In this document: one piece after another, positions 27,440 to 36,832 of the stretch
Layout of the letters: every line of letters begins with the position of its first letter
Position numbering within the stretch: the first letter of the stretch is position 1
Assembly (NCBI RefSeq): GCF_050433125.1
Contig: NZ_JBNPXV010000001.1
Coordinates: 496,001 to 560,000 of the forward strand
Length of the DNA stretch: 64,000 nt
Direction: 5' to 3'
Source: Roseimarinus sediminis
GTDB lineage: Bacteria > Bacteroidota > Bacteroidia > Bacteroidales > Prolixibacteraceae
Notes under the pieces: model-generated
The model's input: the letters and a program-made list of their open reading frames with translations, nothing else
Databases searched by the model: none
What the model was told of the DNA's origin: nothing
Position numbers and translations under genes: made by a program

Positions 27440-28161
27440 TCCGAAAAACCAGCGCCATTGTTTTGCACCTGGTTAACTATTCCGAAAGCAGTGTGATTGC
27501 TACTTTATATACGGCTGCTTTTGGCCGTCAGGCATACATGATCAACGGGATCAGAAGTTCGCGCTCGAAACAGAAAAGCGCTTTATTGCAACCCCTTTCA
27601 CTGCTCGATATCGAAGCCGATCACAAACCCGGCCGTGATATTCAAAGGATGAAAGAGTTCAGATTGAGCGAAGTATACCACAGCATTCCTTTCGATGTAG
27701 TGAAAAGTACCGTAGCGCTGTTTTTGGCTGAATTGCTTTCGAAAACCCTGCGTAGTGAGGAGCCTGACGAAGATTTGTTCGACTTTATTTTCAATGGTCT
27801 GCATTATTTTGACAGCCTGGAAAAGGGAAGTGCCAATTTTCATCTTTGGTTCATCATGAAACTTTTATCGTATCTGGGTTTTGGATTGCACAATAATCGC
27901 GATGCCATTAGCCCGTGGTTCGATATGAAAAGCGGCAGTTTTGTAGGTTTCCGACCGGTTTATCCCAATGCTCCCGATCGTGACGAGTCGGCCATGCTGG
28001 CTCAGCTCATCGATCTGCCAATCGAAAACATACAGCAACTTTCGATCAGCGGAGAGCGACGTACCCGCCTGCTCGAAGTGCTGCTTGAATATTATCATCT
28101 TCACATCGACAGCCTTGGGAGCATTAATTCGCTAAAGGTTTTGCAGGATATTTTTCACTGA
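27436..28161 (+). CDS. recO: DNA repair protein RecO
   Basis: A 241-residue protein with an N-terminal OB-fold (IRKTSAIVLHLVNYSESSVIATLYTAAFGRQAYMINGIRS, ~2-41) and a helical C-terminal domain, the RecO plan. RecO with RecR helps load RecA onto SSB-coated single-stranded DNA. The zinc-finger cysteines of some RecO proteins are absent, as is usual in Bacteroidota. The ATG overlaps the porZ stop (ATGA), so translation is coupled. Confidence 0.92.
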   Translation: MIRKTSAIVLHLVNYSESSVIATLYTAAFGRQAYMINGIRSSRSKQKSALLQPLSLLDIEADHKPGRDIQRMKEFRLSEVYHSIPFDVVKSTVALFLAELLSKTLRSEEPDEDLFDFIFNGLHYFDSLEKGSANFHLWFIMKLLSYLGFGLHNNRDAISPWFDMKSGSFVGFRPVYPNAPDRDESAMLAQLIDLPIENIQQLSISGERRTRLLEVLLEYYHLHIDSLGSINSLKVLQDIFH

Positions 28162-28200
28162 GGCGGTAAAATGATTTGGATATTTTCAATTCTTCACTGC

Positions 28201-29568
28201 TTACCAGATCAATCCTTCCTGGTGCGAGAGCGTCCATTCGCCAACCCAGTTGTAATCGTCGAAAGCACCCCTGTAAGCCGCTTCTTCAAAAAAATCGTCG
28301 TTGGGCAGGGGAGCATACGATGAGCTCACCGCCTGCAAATCAGGGATGGGCGAGATGCCGCCATCATTTCTTTCAAAACCCGGATTCGCAATCAGGTTGT
28401 GTGCATCGAAAAAGTACTGATCGATTAATTGTTCCTCTTCACTTACCTCTTCGTCGTTTATGGGTACAATTGTTAACATCGAAGCTTCCTCATTATTATT
28501 GACATTGTGAAAAAGGCAGTATTCGATCTTAAGGCGTTCGTCCTGCCATTGGGTGAAACTGTTGTTACGCACCTGGCTGAATTCAATTTCAATTCCACTT
28601 CTCTGGTCAGTAAAAATCGAATTGGCTATTATCCCGGCGGCATTGTCGTTGAATGAAATAAGGCTGTTGTAGATGCCTGCTCCCCGACCGATCGCGGTAA
28701 TGTTATACAGGATGGGTTCGGTATAAGGCTGGTTGGTTTTAAGTTCCTCGGCACCATCAATTTCAAGCAATTTGTCGCCATGTTCCTTGCTTTGAAGCAG
28801 GCACCAGAACTGTCCTTTTCCGCGATAGCCCAGGTCAATGTCGATGGCATCGTCGGAACAGTTGCTCACCACAATGCGTTTCAAATGAACGGTTCCTCCG
28901 AATATCTCGATACCATCGTCGGCATTGGCAATCACTTCGATGTTTTCGATGGTGGTGCCTGAGCCAACCCCTCCGAGTGTGAGTCCGTTGATTTCGTTGT
29001 CCTGTCCCAGATCGGTGCCTCCATGGCGGATCGATACGTAGCGCAGGATGCCCGAATTGTCTTCATCGTTACTGCCACCAAAAATTGCTCTTGGTTCGCT
29101 TGTTGAAATGCCCTCAACATGGGCTTCTCTATTGGGTGTATTAATGGTGGCATTGCCCAGAATGATGAGTCCGCCCCACAGGCCGCGCTCATCCAATGCT
29201 ATTGAACCTTCCAGGTCGTCGCCTTCGCAGGTGAAAATAATGGGATCAACTGCACTTCCTTCAGCAATAATTTTCCCGCCACGCGCTACAATGAGTGCCG
29301 AGGCTGCTGAGCCTGTTCCTCTGCGTGCCCTGATTACCGTGCCGGGCTCGATGGTCAGTACCTGTCCGTCGTTTACAAATACCTTTCCTTCGATGAGGTA
29401 TTCCTTATCGCTGGTCCAGGTCACGGTGCCGGTGCCCATGCCGTTGTCGTTGATCACCCGGTCGCGTTCTTCAATGATGTACTCACTTTTACGGCATCCG
29501 GCGACAACAATCAGCATGAGTAAGGCGATCGTTATCAGTTGTCTCAATTGGTCTTTCTTTGCGTACAT
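28201..29568 (-). CDS. Beta-helix lipoprotein (single-copy form)
   Basis: A 455-residue lipoprotein with lipobox VVAGC (Cys ~25). Residues ~50-400 have the repetitive pattern of a right-handed parallel beta-helix, with hallmark phrases LTIEPGTVIRA, ARGGKIIAEG, PIIFT, GLWGGLIILG, DNSGILRYVSIRHGG, and DDGIEIFGGTVHLKRIVVSN. The same phrases occur in each half of the larger lipoprotein across the divergent promoter, so the two are homologous. The function is unknown; the fold is shared with adhesins and carbohydrate-active proteins, but no catalytic motif was seen. It follows the porin gene by 5 bases, so the two form an operon. Residues after the Cys (RKSE) are a weak surface-export signal. Confidence 0.8.
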   Translation of the reverse strand: MYAKKDQLRQLITIALLMLIVVAGCRKSEYIIEERDRVINDNGMGTGTVTWTSDKEYLIEGKVFVNDGQVLTIEPGTVIRARRGTGSAASALIVARGGKIIAEGSAVDPIIFTCEGDDLEGSIALDERGLWGGLIILGNATINTPNREAHVEGISTSEPRAIFGGSNDEDNSGILRYVSIRHGGTDLGQDNEINGLTLGGVGSGTTIENIEVIANADDGIEIFGGTVHLKRIVVSNCSDDAIDIDLGYRGKGQFWCLLQSKEHGDKLLEIDGAEELKTNQPYTEPILYNITAIGRGAGIYNSLISFNDNAAGIIANSIFTDQRSGIEIEFSQVRNNSFTQWQDERLKIEYCLFHNVNNNEEASMLTIVPINDEEVSEEEQLIDQYFFDAHNLIANPGFERNDGGISPIPDLQAVSSSYAPLPNDDFFEEAAYRGAFDDYNWVGEWTLSHQEGLIW

Positions 29569-29573
29569 GCCTG

Positions 29574-30560
29574 CTACAGTTTGAATTCAACATTTAAATA
29601 AACATAGGCCGAGTTTTCCAGATTGGCAGCTGTGGGATACCAGTCCTGATAGTTAAGCGACAATTTCAGTTGTTTGTTCACTTGTTTTTCAATTCCGGCA
29701 ATCAGCGCAGTGCCATCTTTGGCAAGGTTCCAGGGAGTCGACTCCCCTTCGGACAGGTTCGACTTTAACAGGTCGTAACGGGCAAAAGCTTTCCAACTTT
29801 CCTTCAACTTATAGGTTGAATAAAAAGAAAAGCCATACTGGTTCCGGTTTTCGATGTAGCGGTAATTGTTCAGCAAGTTGTATTCGCCACCCAGTGAGAG
29901 TTTGGGAGACAGATGGTAGCCCAGAAAAGCAGCATATACCATCTTGGCTTTGTTTTCCGAAGGACCGAAGTTGGCAAATACACGCCCGGTCAGTTTCTCC
30001 GGGAGTTGAAAGGTAAGCCCCGCGGTGTATTCAAACTGGTTGTCCTGCTGCAGCTGACTGTAGCCTTCACCGTTTACAATGGCCGCATCGGCACTGAACA
30101 GGTCGTTGATTTTGTAGGAGGCAGCAATTCCAAGGTCGACCGACTGACCAAATTTGTACTGGTCGGCAAATGATTTTTTCAGATAACGATATCCCCAGAA
30201 CGATTCCTGTACTTTAAAGTGGTTCATTCCTATAATACCAAAACTAAAGCTGAAGTCTCCCTGCTTATAGTTAATGTAGGCATTGCGGAAATAAGCATAG
30301 CGTTTTACCATGGCATAAACCGATTCATCGCCGGGACTGCCAATATCAACAACAACAGCGGCAGAGAGTGAAGAACTCATTTGGTAAGAGTAGCCTAATA
30401 AAGCCCTGTCGATTTCGAAAACTGAATTGTTATCGGCAGCTGTAAGTCCCGAATGGAAGTTCCCGAAAATTCGTGCCACCGGCTTACCCGAAGGCTCAAA
30501 GGCAAACACACTTCCGCAAAGCAAAGTCGCGGCAAGTAGCAGAAAACTTTTTTTCATCAT
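29574..30560 (-). CDS. Outer-membrane porin (OprO/P-like)
   Basis: A 328-residue protein starting MMKKSFLLLAATLLCGSVFA (signal peptide); an upstream ATG is less likely. The mature protein is made of alternating beta-strand segments and ends YVYLNVEFKL, typical of a 16-18-strand porin. The pattern RIFGNFHSGLTAADNNSVFEIDRALLGY near the N-terminus recalls OprO/OprP-type porins. Substrate selectivity cannot be read. It is the first gene of a two-gene operon with the beta-helix lipoprotein and diverges from a TonB receptor over 576 bases. Confidence 0.75.
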   Translation of the reverse strand: MMKKSFLLLAATLLCGSVFAFEPSGKPVARIFGNFHSGLTAADNNSVFEIDRALLGYSYQMSSSLSAAVVVDIGSPGDESVYAMVKRYAYFRNAYINYKQGDFSFSFGIIGMNHFKVQESFWGYRYLKKSFADQYKFGQSVDLGIAASYKINDLFSADAAIVNGEGYSQLQQDNQFEYTAGLTFQLPEKLTGRVFANFGPSENKAKMVYAAFLGYHLSPKLSLGGEYNLLNNYRYIENRNQYGFSFYSTYKLKESWKAFARYDLLKSNLSEGESTPWNLAKDGTALIAGIEKQVNKQLKLSLNYQDWYPTAANLENSAYVYLNVEFKL

Positions 30561-31136
30561 AAAACTGTTAAATGGCAAGCATTTTCACTATGAAACGCAT
30601 ATTAATAAAAAACCTGCAACAAGAAGTTATCCGGTGAAGAATAATTACCAGTTATTTTCTCAGACATACTACTGTCGCACTTTTTTATAATCAAAAAATC
30701 GGGGCAAAAGTAAGCGGTATCGGGGTGGCTGGTTTTAAGTGAACGTTACGAAAGTTAAGCCGATGTTATGATATCCTTAAAAGCTTTTCGTTTGCGTTAA
30801 GCAATGAGACTTAGGTGTTAGCATTTTGCTGAATTTCATGTATGCTCTGCCTGAACACAGCCCCTGATTCCTGTTCGTATAAAAGCTCAAAGTGTCAATG
30901 AATCAGTATTGAAAGCACTGCTTCGTACTTCAAATATTAACAGAAGACCGTAAAATCGGAGGTATCTTCAAATCAAAGTTAACAAAGCATCAATGAATCA
31001 ACCTTTATTTAAAATCATTTTAACCAGGCGGACCCGAAAGCTATGCATTTTTTAACACCTGCATAGCTTTCAGCTTAAATGGCCGGGATAACATTGCAGC
31101 GTTGAGTTAATACAAAAAATTGTTAAAGAATTAGGC
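30561..31136. other. Long divergent intergenic region between porin and TonB receptor
   Basis: About 576 bases without a gene. On the minus strand TACTTTTG (30705-30712) matches a -7 element for the porin gene, with no clear -33. A strong hairpin (31036-31071) lies before the TonB receptor gene. No ORF or known RNA was recognised in the rest; the length leaves room for a leader RNA or several operators. Confidence 0.45.
31036..31071. promoter_or_regulatory. Perfect 12-bp hairpin upstream of TonB receptor gene
   Basis: GAAAGCTATGCA (31036-31047) and TGCATAGCTTTC (31060-31071) pair perfectly around a 12-base loop, 65 bases before the receptor start. No T-run follows, so it is not a simple terminator; a leader-RNA structure or a protein operator is possible. 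Confidence 0.65.
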
Positions 31137-33881
31137 ATGAGAAGAAAAATTACGGGCCTGGTGTTGTTGCTTATAATTACCCTGGGTTCTTATGCACAAA
31201 AGGCCGTTCTGCGTGGAAATGTGAGTGATGAGCTTAGCGGCGAAACCATTGTGGGAGCTTCGGTAATATTAGATGGTACCACCATTGGGGCAATGACCGA
31301 TTTTGACGGAAATTTTGAGATCAAAAATATTCCTCCCGGAACTTATACTATCAAAGCATCCTTCATTTCGTATGCTCCCGGAATCACTGAGGGGGTAAGT
31401 TTTACTCAAGATGAGGAAAAAGTGCTCGACTTTAAATTGGGAGAAGCCGTTGTTGAGGTTGAGGAAGTAAAGATTGTTGCACGTGCCAACCGTGAATCGG
31501 AGACCCTGCTTTTGATGGATCAGAAGGAGGCTGATGAGATTAAGGAAAGCATTGGTGCACAACGTTTGTCAAGCATGGGTGTGTCGGATGCAGCATCGGC
31601 CACCTCAAAAATAGCCGGGGTGACCCGAAACGAAGGCTCGGGCGATGTATTTATAAGGGGGCTGGGCGATCGTTATCTTTCGACCACCATGAATGGCCTG
31701 CCGGTTCCTTCGGATGATGTTGAAAAGAAGAACATCGATCTGAACCTGTTTTCAATCGACATTATTAAAAATGTGGGAATCTCGAAAACCTACACCGCCG
31801 AAAAATATGGCGATCAGTCATCGGGCTCGGTCGATATCAGTTCAAAAACTGCTGCTGAAAAACTGGCACTGGACCTGTCAACGGGGTCCAATATGAATGT
31901 TCTTTCCGGCGGAGTATGGAATACTTTTAAAACAAGCCGCAACATGGATGATCTGACGCTGGGCTTTTACCGGAACGATTTAACTCCTGAAACTGCCATA
32001 ACAGATCAAAGCTGGAATACTGCTGAGCGGAAGCTTCCCATCGATCGGAGTCTGCAAATTGGCGGAGGTACAAAGTTGAAGCTTTTCAATAAGGATCTTA
32101 CGCTTTTTGCTACCCTGGCGCACGAAAATGAGTCGGATTATCAGATCGGAATTTATAAAAAGTACCGGTCGAATGTGCTGGATAATTCGTTTAGCGATGC
32201 TGAAACATTCAGTACAAAAATCAATACGACAGCCTTACTGAACCTGAGCTACCAGTTGAAGCCCGGAACCCGGATCATCTATAACAGCCTGATGATATAC
32301 CGCATCAACGATGTTTTGTACGAACAGGGCCGTAATGGCGAAGGCTATGTATTCGATCAGGATCCGCAGGAAAATGGTGCCTTTGTAAGAGATCAAAACC
32401 TGAAAGTAACCCGCTTATATGTCAACCAGCTTTTGGGGAGCCATCAGCTGAATGAAAAAGACCGGCTTACTTGGGCACTGGCCTACAACCATGTGAATGC
32501 GGGAGAACCCCTGCGCATACGTAATGAGGTAAACCTGATGGACGAAAATACGGTTCAGTTTGCCCATGTAGGCGATTTTCAGCAGCGAAAGTCATCGCAG
32601 GACATTGTTGATTATGAAAGCAACGGCTACCTGAAACATGAGAAATTTCTGCTGGGCAACGACGAAAAATCGTTGAAGCTCATTTATGGTATCAATGCCC
32701 GCTACAAGGAGCGCGATTTCACATCGACCTTCATCGGGGTACGTGCAAAAGGTGTTCAGGTGCAGTCGGTCGATAATCTGGATGAAGCCTTGCTCAATCA
32801 GGAGCTTTATCAAAGCAGGGAACTGATCATGCGCGACCGTAAGGCTGACGTTTACACTGCTTCGCTGGCTGTTTATGCAGCTTATGCCAATCTGGGTTTT
32901 AAAATGGAAAAGCTGAGTGGCTCTGCCGGACTTCGTTTTGAGCACGATGAAATCAATGTCGACTGGGACGTGGCCAACTATGTTGGTCGTAAGGGAAGTG
33001 TTTCCAAAAGTTATCCAAATGTTTTACCGGCACTGAACCTCCGATTCGATATCACTGAGAAAAGTGCGTTGCGACTGGCAGCTGGAAAAACAAATACCCT
33101 GCCCGAGTTTAAAGAATTAGCCCCCTTTGAGTACGTATCGCCAACAGGCCGTGTCACCAAAGGAAATCCCGATCTGAAAAAGTCGGTAAACTACCATCTT
33201 GATCTGAAGTATGAATTGTTTCCAGCTAATAAGGAACTGGTTTCTGTCACTGGTTTTTACAAACAGATTAATGACCCCATTAACCTGGCACAGGCACGGG
33301 GTTCATCAGGAAACTTTATTTATGAAAATACCGGTGATCGGGCGCAGGTTTACGGGCTTGAATTTGAAACCCGCCTGCAACTGATCAAAGCCACTACGAC
33401 CAGTGAGCCCGGGCTGGGCCTTGTTCTGAATACAACCAAAATGTGGTTTAACCAGGATTTGCTTGAAGAGTTCCGCTATAACAACAAGGAAACTGCCGGT
33501 TTGCAGGGCGCTGCCGGGTTAATTGCCAATGTGGCCTTGAGCTACAGCAATAACAAGGAAAGGGAATTCTCGGCAACGTTGGCCGGAAATTATTCTTCCG
33601 ACAAGGTGCTTGCATTGGGTGCCCCCGAAGACTATGAAAACAGTGCAACACTGTTTAACAGCGAAATCATCGAAAAGGGTTTTGCCTCGCTCGACCTGGT
33701 GTTGTCGTACCAGTTATCCGAACGCATATCGTTCAGGTTGTCGGGTAAAAACCTGCTAAATCCCGAAATCAGGCAAACTCAGGAAATCAAACCATTGTCG
33801 GGCGAAGCTTTTACCGATGTGGTGAGTTCGTATCGTAAAGGGATGGCCATAAATCTTGGACTAAAAATCAATTTGAATTAA
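31137..33881 (+). CDS. TonB-dependent receptor with carboxypeptidase-like domain
   Basis: A 914-residue outer-membrane receptor with a signal peptide (~1-20), a carboxypeptidase-like domain (~22-105, LRGNVSDELSGETIVGASV), and a plug (~120-235) with VFIRGLGDRYLSTTMNGLPVPSDD. The barrel ends MAINLGLKINLN. The plug phrase R-G-L-G-x-R-Y marks a receptor subfamily distinct from SusC, and no SusD follows. Instead the next gene, 39 bases on, encodes a probable surface beta-helix lipoprotein that could act as the docking partner. The ligand is unknown. Confidence 0.88.
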   Translation: MRRKITGLVLLLIITLGSYAQKAVLRGNVSDELSGETIVGASVILDGTTIGAMTDFDGNFEIKNIPPGTYTIKASFISYAPGITEGVSFTQDEEKVLDFKLGEAVVEVEEVKIVARANRESETLLLMDQKEADEIKESIGAQRLSSMGVSDAASATSKIAGVTRNEGSGDVFIRGLGDRYLSTTMNGLPVPSDDVEKKNIDLNLFSIDIIKNVGISKTYTAEKYGDQSSGSVDISSKTAAEKLALDLSTGSNMNVLSGGVWNTFKTSRNMDDLTLGFYRNDLTPETAITDQSWNTAERKLPIDRSLQIGGGTKLKLFNKDLTLFATLAHENESDYQIGIYKKYRSNVLDNSFSDAETFSTKINTTALLNLSYQLKPGTRIIYNSLMIYRINDVLYEQGRNGEGYVFDQDPQENGAFVRDQNLKVTRLYVNQLLGSHQLNEKDRLTWALAYNHVNAGEPLRIRNEVNLMDENTVQFAHVGDFQQRKSSQDIVDYESNGYLKHEKFLLGNDEKSLKLIYGINARYKERDFTSTFIGVRAKGVQVQSVDNLDEALLNQELYQSRELIMRDRKADVYTASLAVYAAYANLGFKMEKLSGSAGLRFEHDEINVDWDVANYVGRKGSVSKSYPNVLPALNLRFDITEKSALRLAAGKTNTLPEFKELAPFEYVSPTGRVTKGNPDLKKSVNYHLDLKYELFPANKELVSVTGFYKQINDPINLAQARGSSGNFIYENTGDRAQVYGLEFETRLQLIKATTTSEPGLGLVLNTTKMWFNQDLLEEFRYNNKETAGLQGAAGLIANVALSYSNNKEREFSATLAGNYSSDKVLALGAPEDYENSATLFNSEIIEKGFASLDLVLSYQLSERISFRLSGKNLLNPEIRQTQEIKPLSGEAFTDVVSSYRKGMAINLGLKINLN

Positions 33882-33920
33882 AAATTATCAATGAGCTCAA
33901 CTCTTAAAATTTATAGCAAA

Positions 33921-35858
33921 ATGAAAAAAACAATGATGAAAGTATTAAGTATGGCCTTTATGGCTGCCGTTCTTCTCAGCAGTTGTAACGGTGACGATCC
34001 GATTCTTAAAGATGAGGTAATCGAAAATCTTGAAAAAGGGGTAATGGAAGGTGAACTTTCCGAAGACTACACCCTTGATGCAACAGTAACTTATCAGCTG
34101 ACCGGTGCATTTATTGTGCCCGAAGACATTACCCTGATCATTCCGGCAGGAACCAATATTGAGGCCATCGACGGTGGGACCGATGTATATGTTGCCGTTT
34201 TAATGGGTGGAAAAATAAATATTGAAGGAACAGCATCCAGCCCGGTGGTGATGTCATCGGCCAATGCCAGCCCAGGAGACTGGGGCGGATTGACCATTTG
34301 TGGTAAGGCCACTACCACTGCCGGAGCAGGTGCCGAGGCCGAAGTAGGTGGTTTTATCTATGGCGGCAGCGAAGATGCCGATAATTCCGGCTCAATTGAG
34401 TACCTGGTGATCAGGGGAACTGGTGCCCAGATTAACTCTGAATCGCAATACAATGGAATTTCATTCTATGCCGTAGGCTCAGGAACAAAGGTTGAAAATG
34501 TGGCCGTGATCAATGGATCGGACGATGGTGTCGAATTTTTTGGAGGAACCGTTTCGGTAAGCAATCTTTTCCTTCAAAACAACGAAGATGATGCCATCGA
34601 CTGGACCGAAGGTTGGAATGGTACGGTTAGCAATGCTTACGTTGAACACAGCATCGAAGGATTTTCAACAGTGGTTGAGGCCGATAAAACCAACAATAAT
34701 CCTCAACTGATCAATCTTACAGCAGTTTCAACAACTGGTGGAACTGCCCTACAGTTTAAAAAGGAATCGGGAGCAACCATTACCGGCCTGTCGTTGAGTG
34801 GATACGCTGTAAGTGTTGACATGAAAGACGGAGGTCCGCTTGAAAATGTAATTATTGAAGGCGAAACAGCCGATCCGGCACGCAGCTACAATAATGAAGC
34901 AACAGTCGATCCGGGCTCGTGGACCTGGGTAGGTGCCGAACTGGCCGAGGTTGAAGTTTTATCGGGAAATGTGACAGATGATGTAACACTCGATGCTTCG
35001 AAAACCTACCGATTGACCGGTTCGTACATCGTACAGGATGGTGCTTCACTGACCATTCCGGCCGGCACTAAAATCCACGCCGATGCTGGTGGTACCGAAG
35101 TGTACCTTGCTGTGCTGATGGGTGGAAAGATTTTCATCAACGGAACGAACGACAACCCGGTGGTCATTGCATCCGATTTGAGTGCTCCTGGCGACTGGGG
35201 CGGTTTGACCATTTGTGGAAAAGCGACTACCACAGCAGGTACAGGTGCCGAGGCCGAAGTAGGTGGTTTTATCTATGGTGGAAGCCAGGATGACGATAAC
35301 TCCGGATCGATCGAATACCTGGTGATTAAGGGAACCGGTGCCCAGATCAACTCCGAATCGCAATACAATGGCATCTCGTTGTACGCAGTCGGATCAGGAA
35401 CTGTGATTGACAATGTGGCTGTTTTTGACGGATCGGACGATGGTGTTGAATTCTTTGGCGGAACAGTGAATGTAAACAATATCTATCTCGAAAATCTCGA
35501 AGACGATGCTGTTGACTGGACCGAAGGATGGAACGGAACGGTTGTGAATACCTATATTTCGCACACCATCGAAGGTTTCTCTACTGCCTTCGAGGGAGAT
35601 AAGGTAAACAACAATCCTAAATTCGAAAATGTAACTGCCATTTCAACAGTTGGCGGTACAGCACTCCAGTTCAAAAAGGAATCAGGAGCTACCATCAACA
35701 ACCTGTTCCTCGAAGGATACGAGAAGAACATCGATATGAAAGACAAGGGGCCGCTTGAAAATGTGATCATCGATGGTGCAACGGCTGATCCTGCGGCAAC
35801 TTATACCGGTACCAAGGTCGACATTTCAGGATGGAACTGGATTGGTGTTGGGCTTTGA
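33921..35858 (+). CDS. Tandem-duplicated beta-helix lipoprotein
   Basis: A 645-residue lipoprotein starting MKKTMMKVLSMAFMAAVLLSSC (an upstream ATG was rejected because it would bury the signal). The lipobox Cys is followed by NGDD, an acidic stretch like Bacteroidota surface-lipoprotein export signals. The mature part is two homologous ~300-residue beta-helix domains offset by exactly 915 bases (for example DYTLDA at 34065 and DVTLDA at 34980), sharing TICGKATTTAG, GAQINSESQYNGIS and DDGVEFFGGTV. A 37-base stretch is identical at 34327 and 35242. Domain phrases match the single-copy lipoprotein at 28201-29568. It probably acts with the TonB receptor just upstream; no enzyme motif was seen. 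Confidence 0.82.
   Translation: MKKTMMKVLSMAFMAAVLLSSCNGDDPILKDEVIENLEKGVMEGELSEDYTLDATVTYQLTGAFIVPEDITLIIPAGTNIEAIDGGTDVYVAVLMGGKINIEGTASSPVVMSSANASPGDWGGLTICGKATTTAGAGAEAEVGGFIYGGSEDADNSGSIEYLVIRGTGAQINSESQYNGISFYAVGSGTKVENVAVINGSDDGVEFFGGTVSVSNLFLQNNEDDAIDWTEGWNGTVSNAYVEHSIEGFSTVVEADKTNNNPQLINLTAVSTTGGTALQFKKESGATITGLSLSGYAVSVDMKDGGPLENVIIEGETADPARSYNNEATVDPGSWTWVGAELAEVEVLSGNVTDDVTLDASKTYRLTGSYIVQDGASLTIPAGTKIHADAGGTEVYLAVLMGGKIFINGTNDNPVVIASDLSAPGDWGGLTICGKATTTAGTGAEAEVGGFIYGGSQDDDNSGSIEYLVIKGTGAQINSESQYNGISLYAVGSGTVIDNVAVFDGSDDGVEFFGGTVNVNNIYLENLEDDAVDWTEGWNGTVVNTYISHTIEGFSTAFEGDKVNNNPKFENVTAISTVGGTALQFKKESGATINNLFLEGYEKNIDMKDKGPLENVIIDGATADPAATYTGTKVDISGWNWIGVGL
34065..35858 (+). repeat. 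915-bp intragenic tandem duplication
   Basis: Unit 1 is 34065-34979 and unit 2 is 34980-35858. The units keep frame and share long identical stretches, including 37 bases at 34327-34363 and 35242-35278, which suggests a fairly recent duplication or continuing gene conversion. Confidence 0.85.
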
Positions 35859-35946
35859 TTTGTTTTGCAAACTAGCCCCGGTAAGGGGAGTTGAAAATAC
35901 AATAGCAAAAAGATAGTTTTCGCTATCATTTTTGTATTGACTCAGC

Positions 35947-35975
35947 AGGCCGTTGCTCATGAGCAGCGGCTTTTT
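35947..35975 (+). terminator. Rho-independent terminator after the beta-helix gene
   Basis: GCCGTTGCTCATGAGCAGCGGC (35949-35970 region) folds into a nearly perfect stem with one G-T pair, followed directly by TTTTT. It ends the receptor/lipoprotein operon. Confidence 0.8.
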
Positions 35976-36039
35976 ACTACTTTTAAAGCAGGATGCAATA
36001 TTAAATCTCACCGCCTGAATAAAAGCTTAACGTTAAATA

Positions 36040-36072
36040 TTTGTTAAGCAATAAGGTTTTTTGTTAAGTTTG
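36040..36072 (+). promoter_or_regulatory. Candidate promoter of the MORN-like gene
   Basis: TTTG (36040-36043), 21 bases, TAAGTTTG (36065-36072) matches the full Bacteroidota consensus. It implies a leader of about 130 bases before the gene start at 36209. Confidence 0.5.
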
Positions 36073-36208
36073 CCTTAAGTGAAGAAACGCGATGAGGCGA
36101 ATAAAAATAGGCCAGGCACTTAATATCAGACGGCTTTTTAAATTGTCCGGGTCGATTCTAAAAAGATTGATGAAAGATACATACTAGTAAAAGAAGAAGG
36201 AGGCAGAT

Positions 36209-36670
36209 ATGAAAAGTTTAGCAGCAATTGTGATTTTTATTTTCCTGATTGGGACTGTTGCTACAGCGCAATACATTAAGGAAATTGACGGTATTTACTA
36301 TGCCGATTCAACACCCTGGTCGGGAACCTATAAGAGTTACTACGATAATTTTCAGCTTAAGGTGGAAATGAAACTGGATGAGGGCAAGAAAGACGGGATT
36401 ACCAAACTTTATTTTGAAGACGGCAGTATAAAAGAAATACGTTCGTACAAAGACAATGTGATGGACGGACGCTGGGAAACCTATAATGAAAAGGGAATTA
36501 AAATTGCCGAAGCTCAATACGACGAGGGAAAAAAAGACGGAACATGGAAAATTTGGGATGAAAACGGCATTCTAAGAGTTGAAATGAACTATAAAAAAGG
36601 CGATAAGAAAGGCATTTGGAAACGTTTTAACGAACGTGGTGAACTCCTTGGAGAGATGAATTACAACTAA
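36209..36670 (+). CDS. Exported MORN-like repeat protein
   Basis: A 153-residue protein with a signal peptide (~1-20) and about four MORN_2-type repeats of ~23 residues: KLYFEDGSIKEIRSYKDNVMDGRWETYNEKG, then AQYDEGKKDGTWKIWDENG, then MNYKKGDKKGIWKRFNERG. Such repeats form a beta-sheet strip, and many Bacteroidota examples are annotated as antitoxin YwqK-like without evidence of that role. AAGGAGG lies just before the ATG, unusual in this window. It stands alone, with its own promoter and terminator. The function is unknown. Confidence 0.75.
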   Translation: MKSLAAIVIFIFLIGTVATAQYIKEIDGIYYADSTPWSGTYKSYYDNFQLKVEMKLDEGKKDGITKLYFEDGSIKEIRSYKDNVMDGRWETYNEKGIKIAEAQYDEGKKDGTWKIWDENGILRVEMNYKKGDKKGIWKRFNERGELLGEMNYN

Positions 36671-36696
36671 TGCTTGTTGGCTGATTGATAAGATAC

Positions 36697-36728
36697 AAGG
36701 GAAGTGCTGTTGGGTAGTTCCCTTTTTT
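36697..36728 (+). terminator. Rho-independent terminator after the MORN-like gene
   Basis: AAGGGAA (36697-36703) pairs with TTCCCTT (36718-36724), and the T-run continues to 36728. Confidence 0.75.
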
Positions 36729-36832
36729 CGATTTACAGGCCTTTACTGATATTGCTTGTTATAGATCATAATGGGATACAATGAAAATGGAAGTGATTCG
36801 TTGAATTCATTTTAACTGTTTAACTTTGTGCT

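Noticed and set aside
36821..36832. Promoter giving a leaderless gldA message
   Set aside because: TAACTTTG is a perfect -7 but ends only four bases from the ATG; a leaderless message cannot be shown from sequence, so it is not listed as a separate feature.
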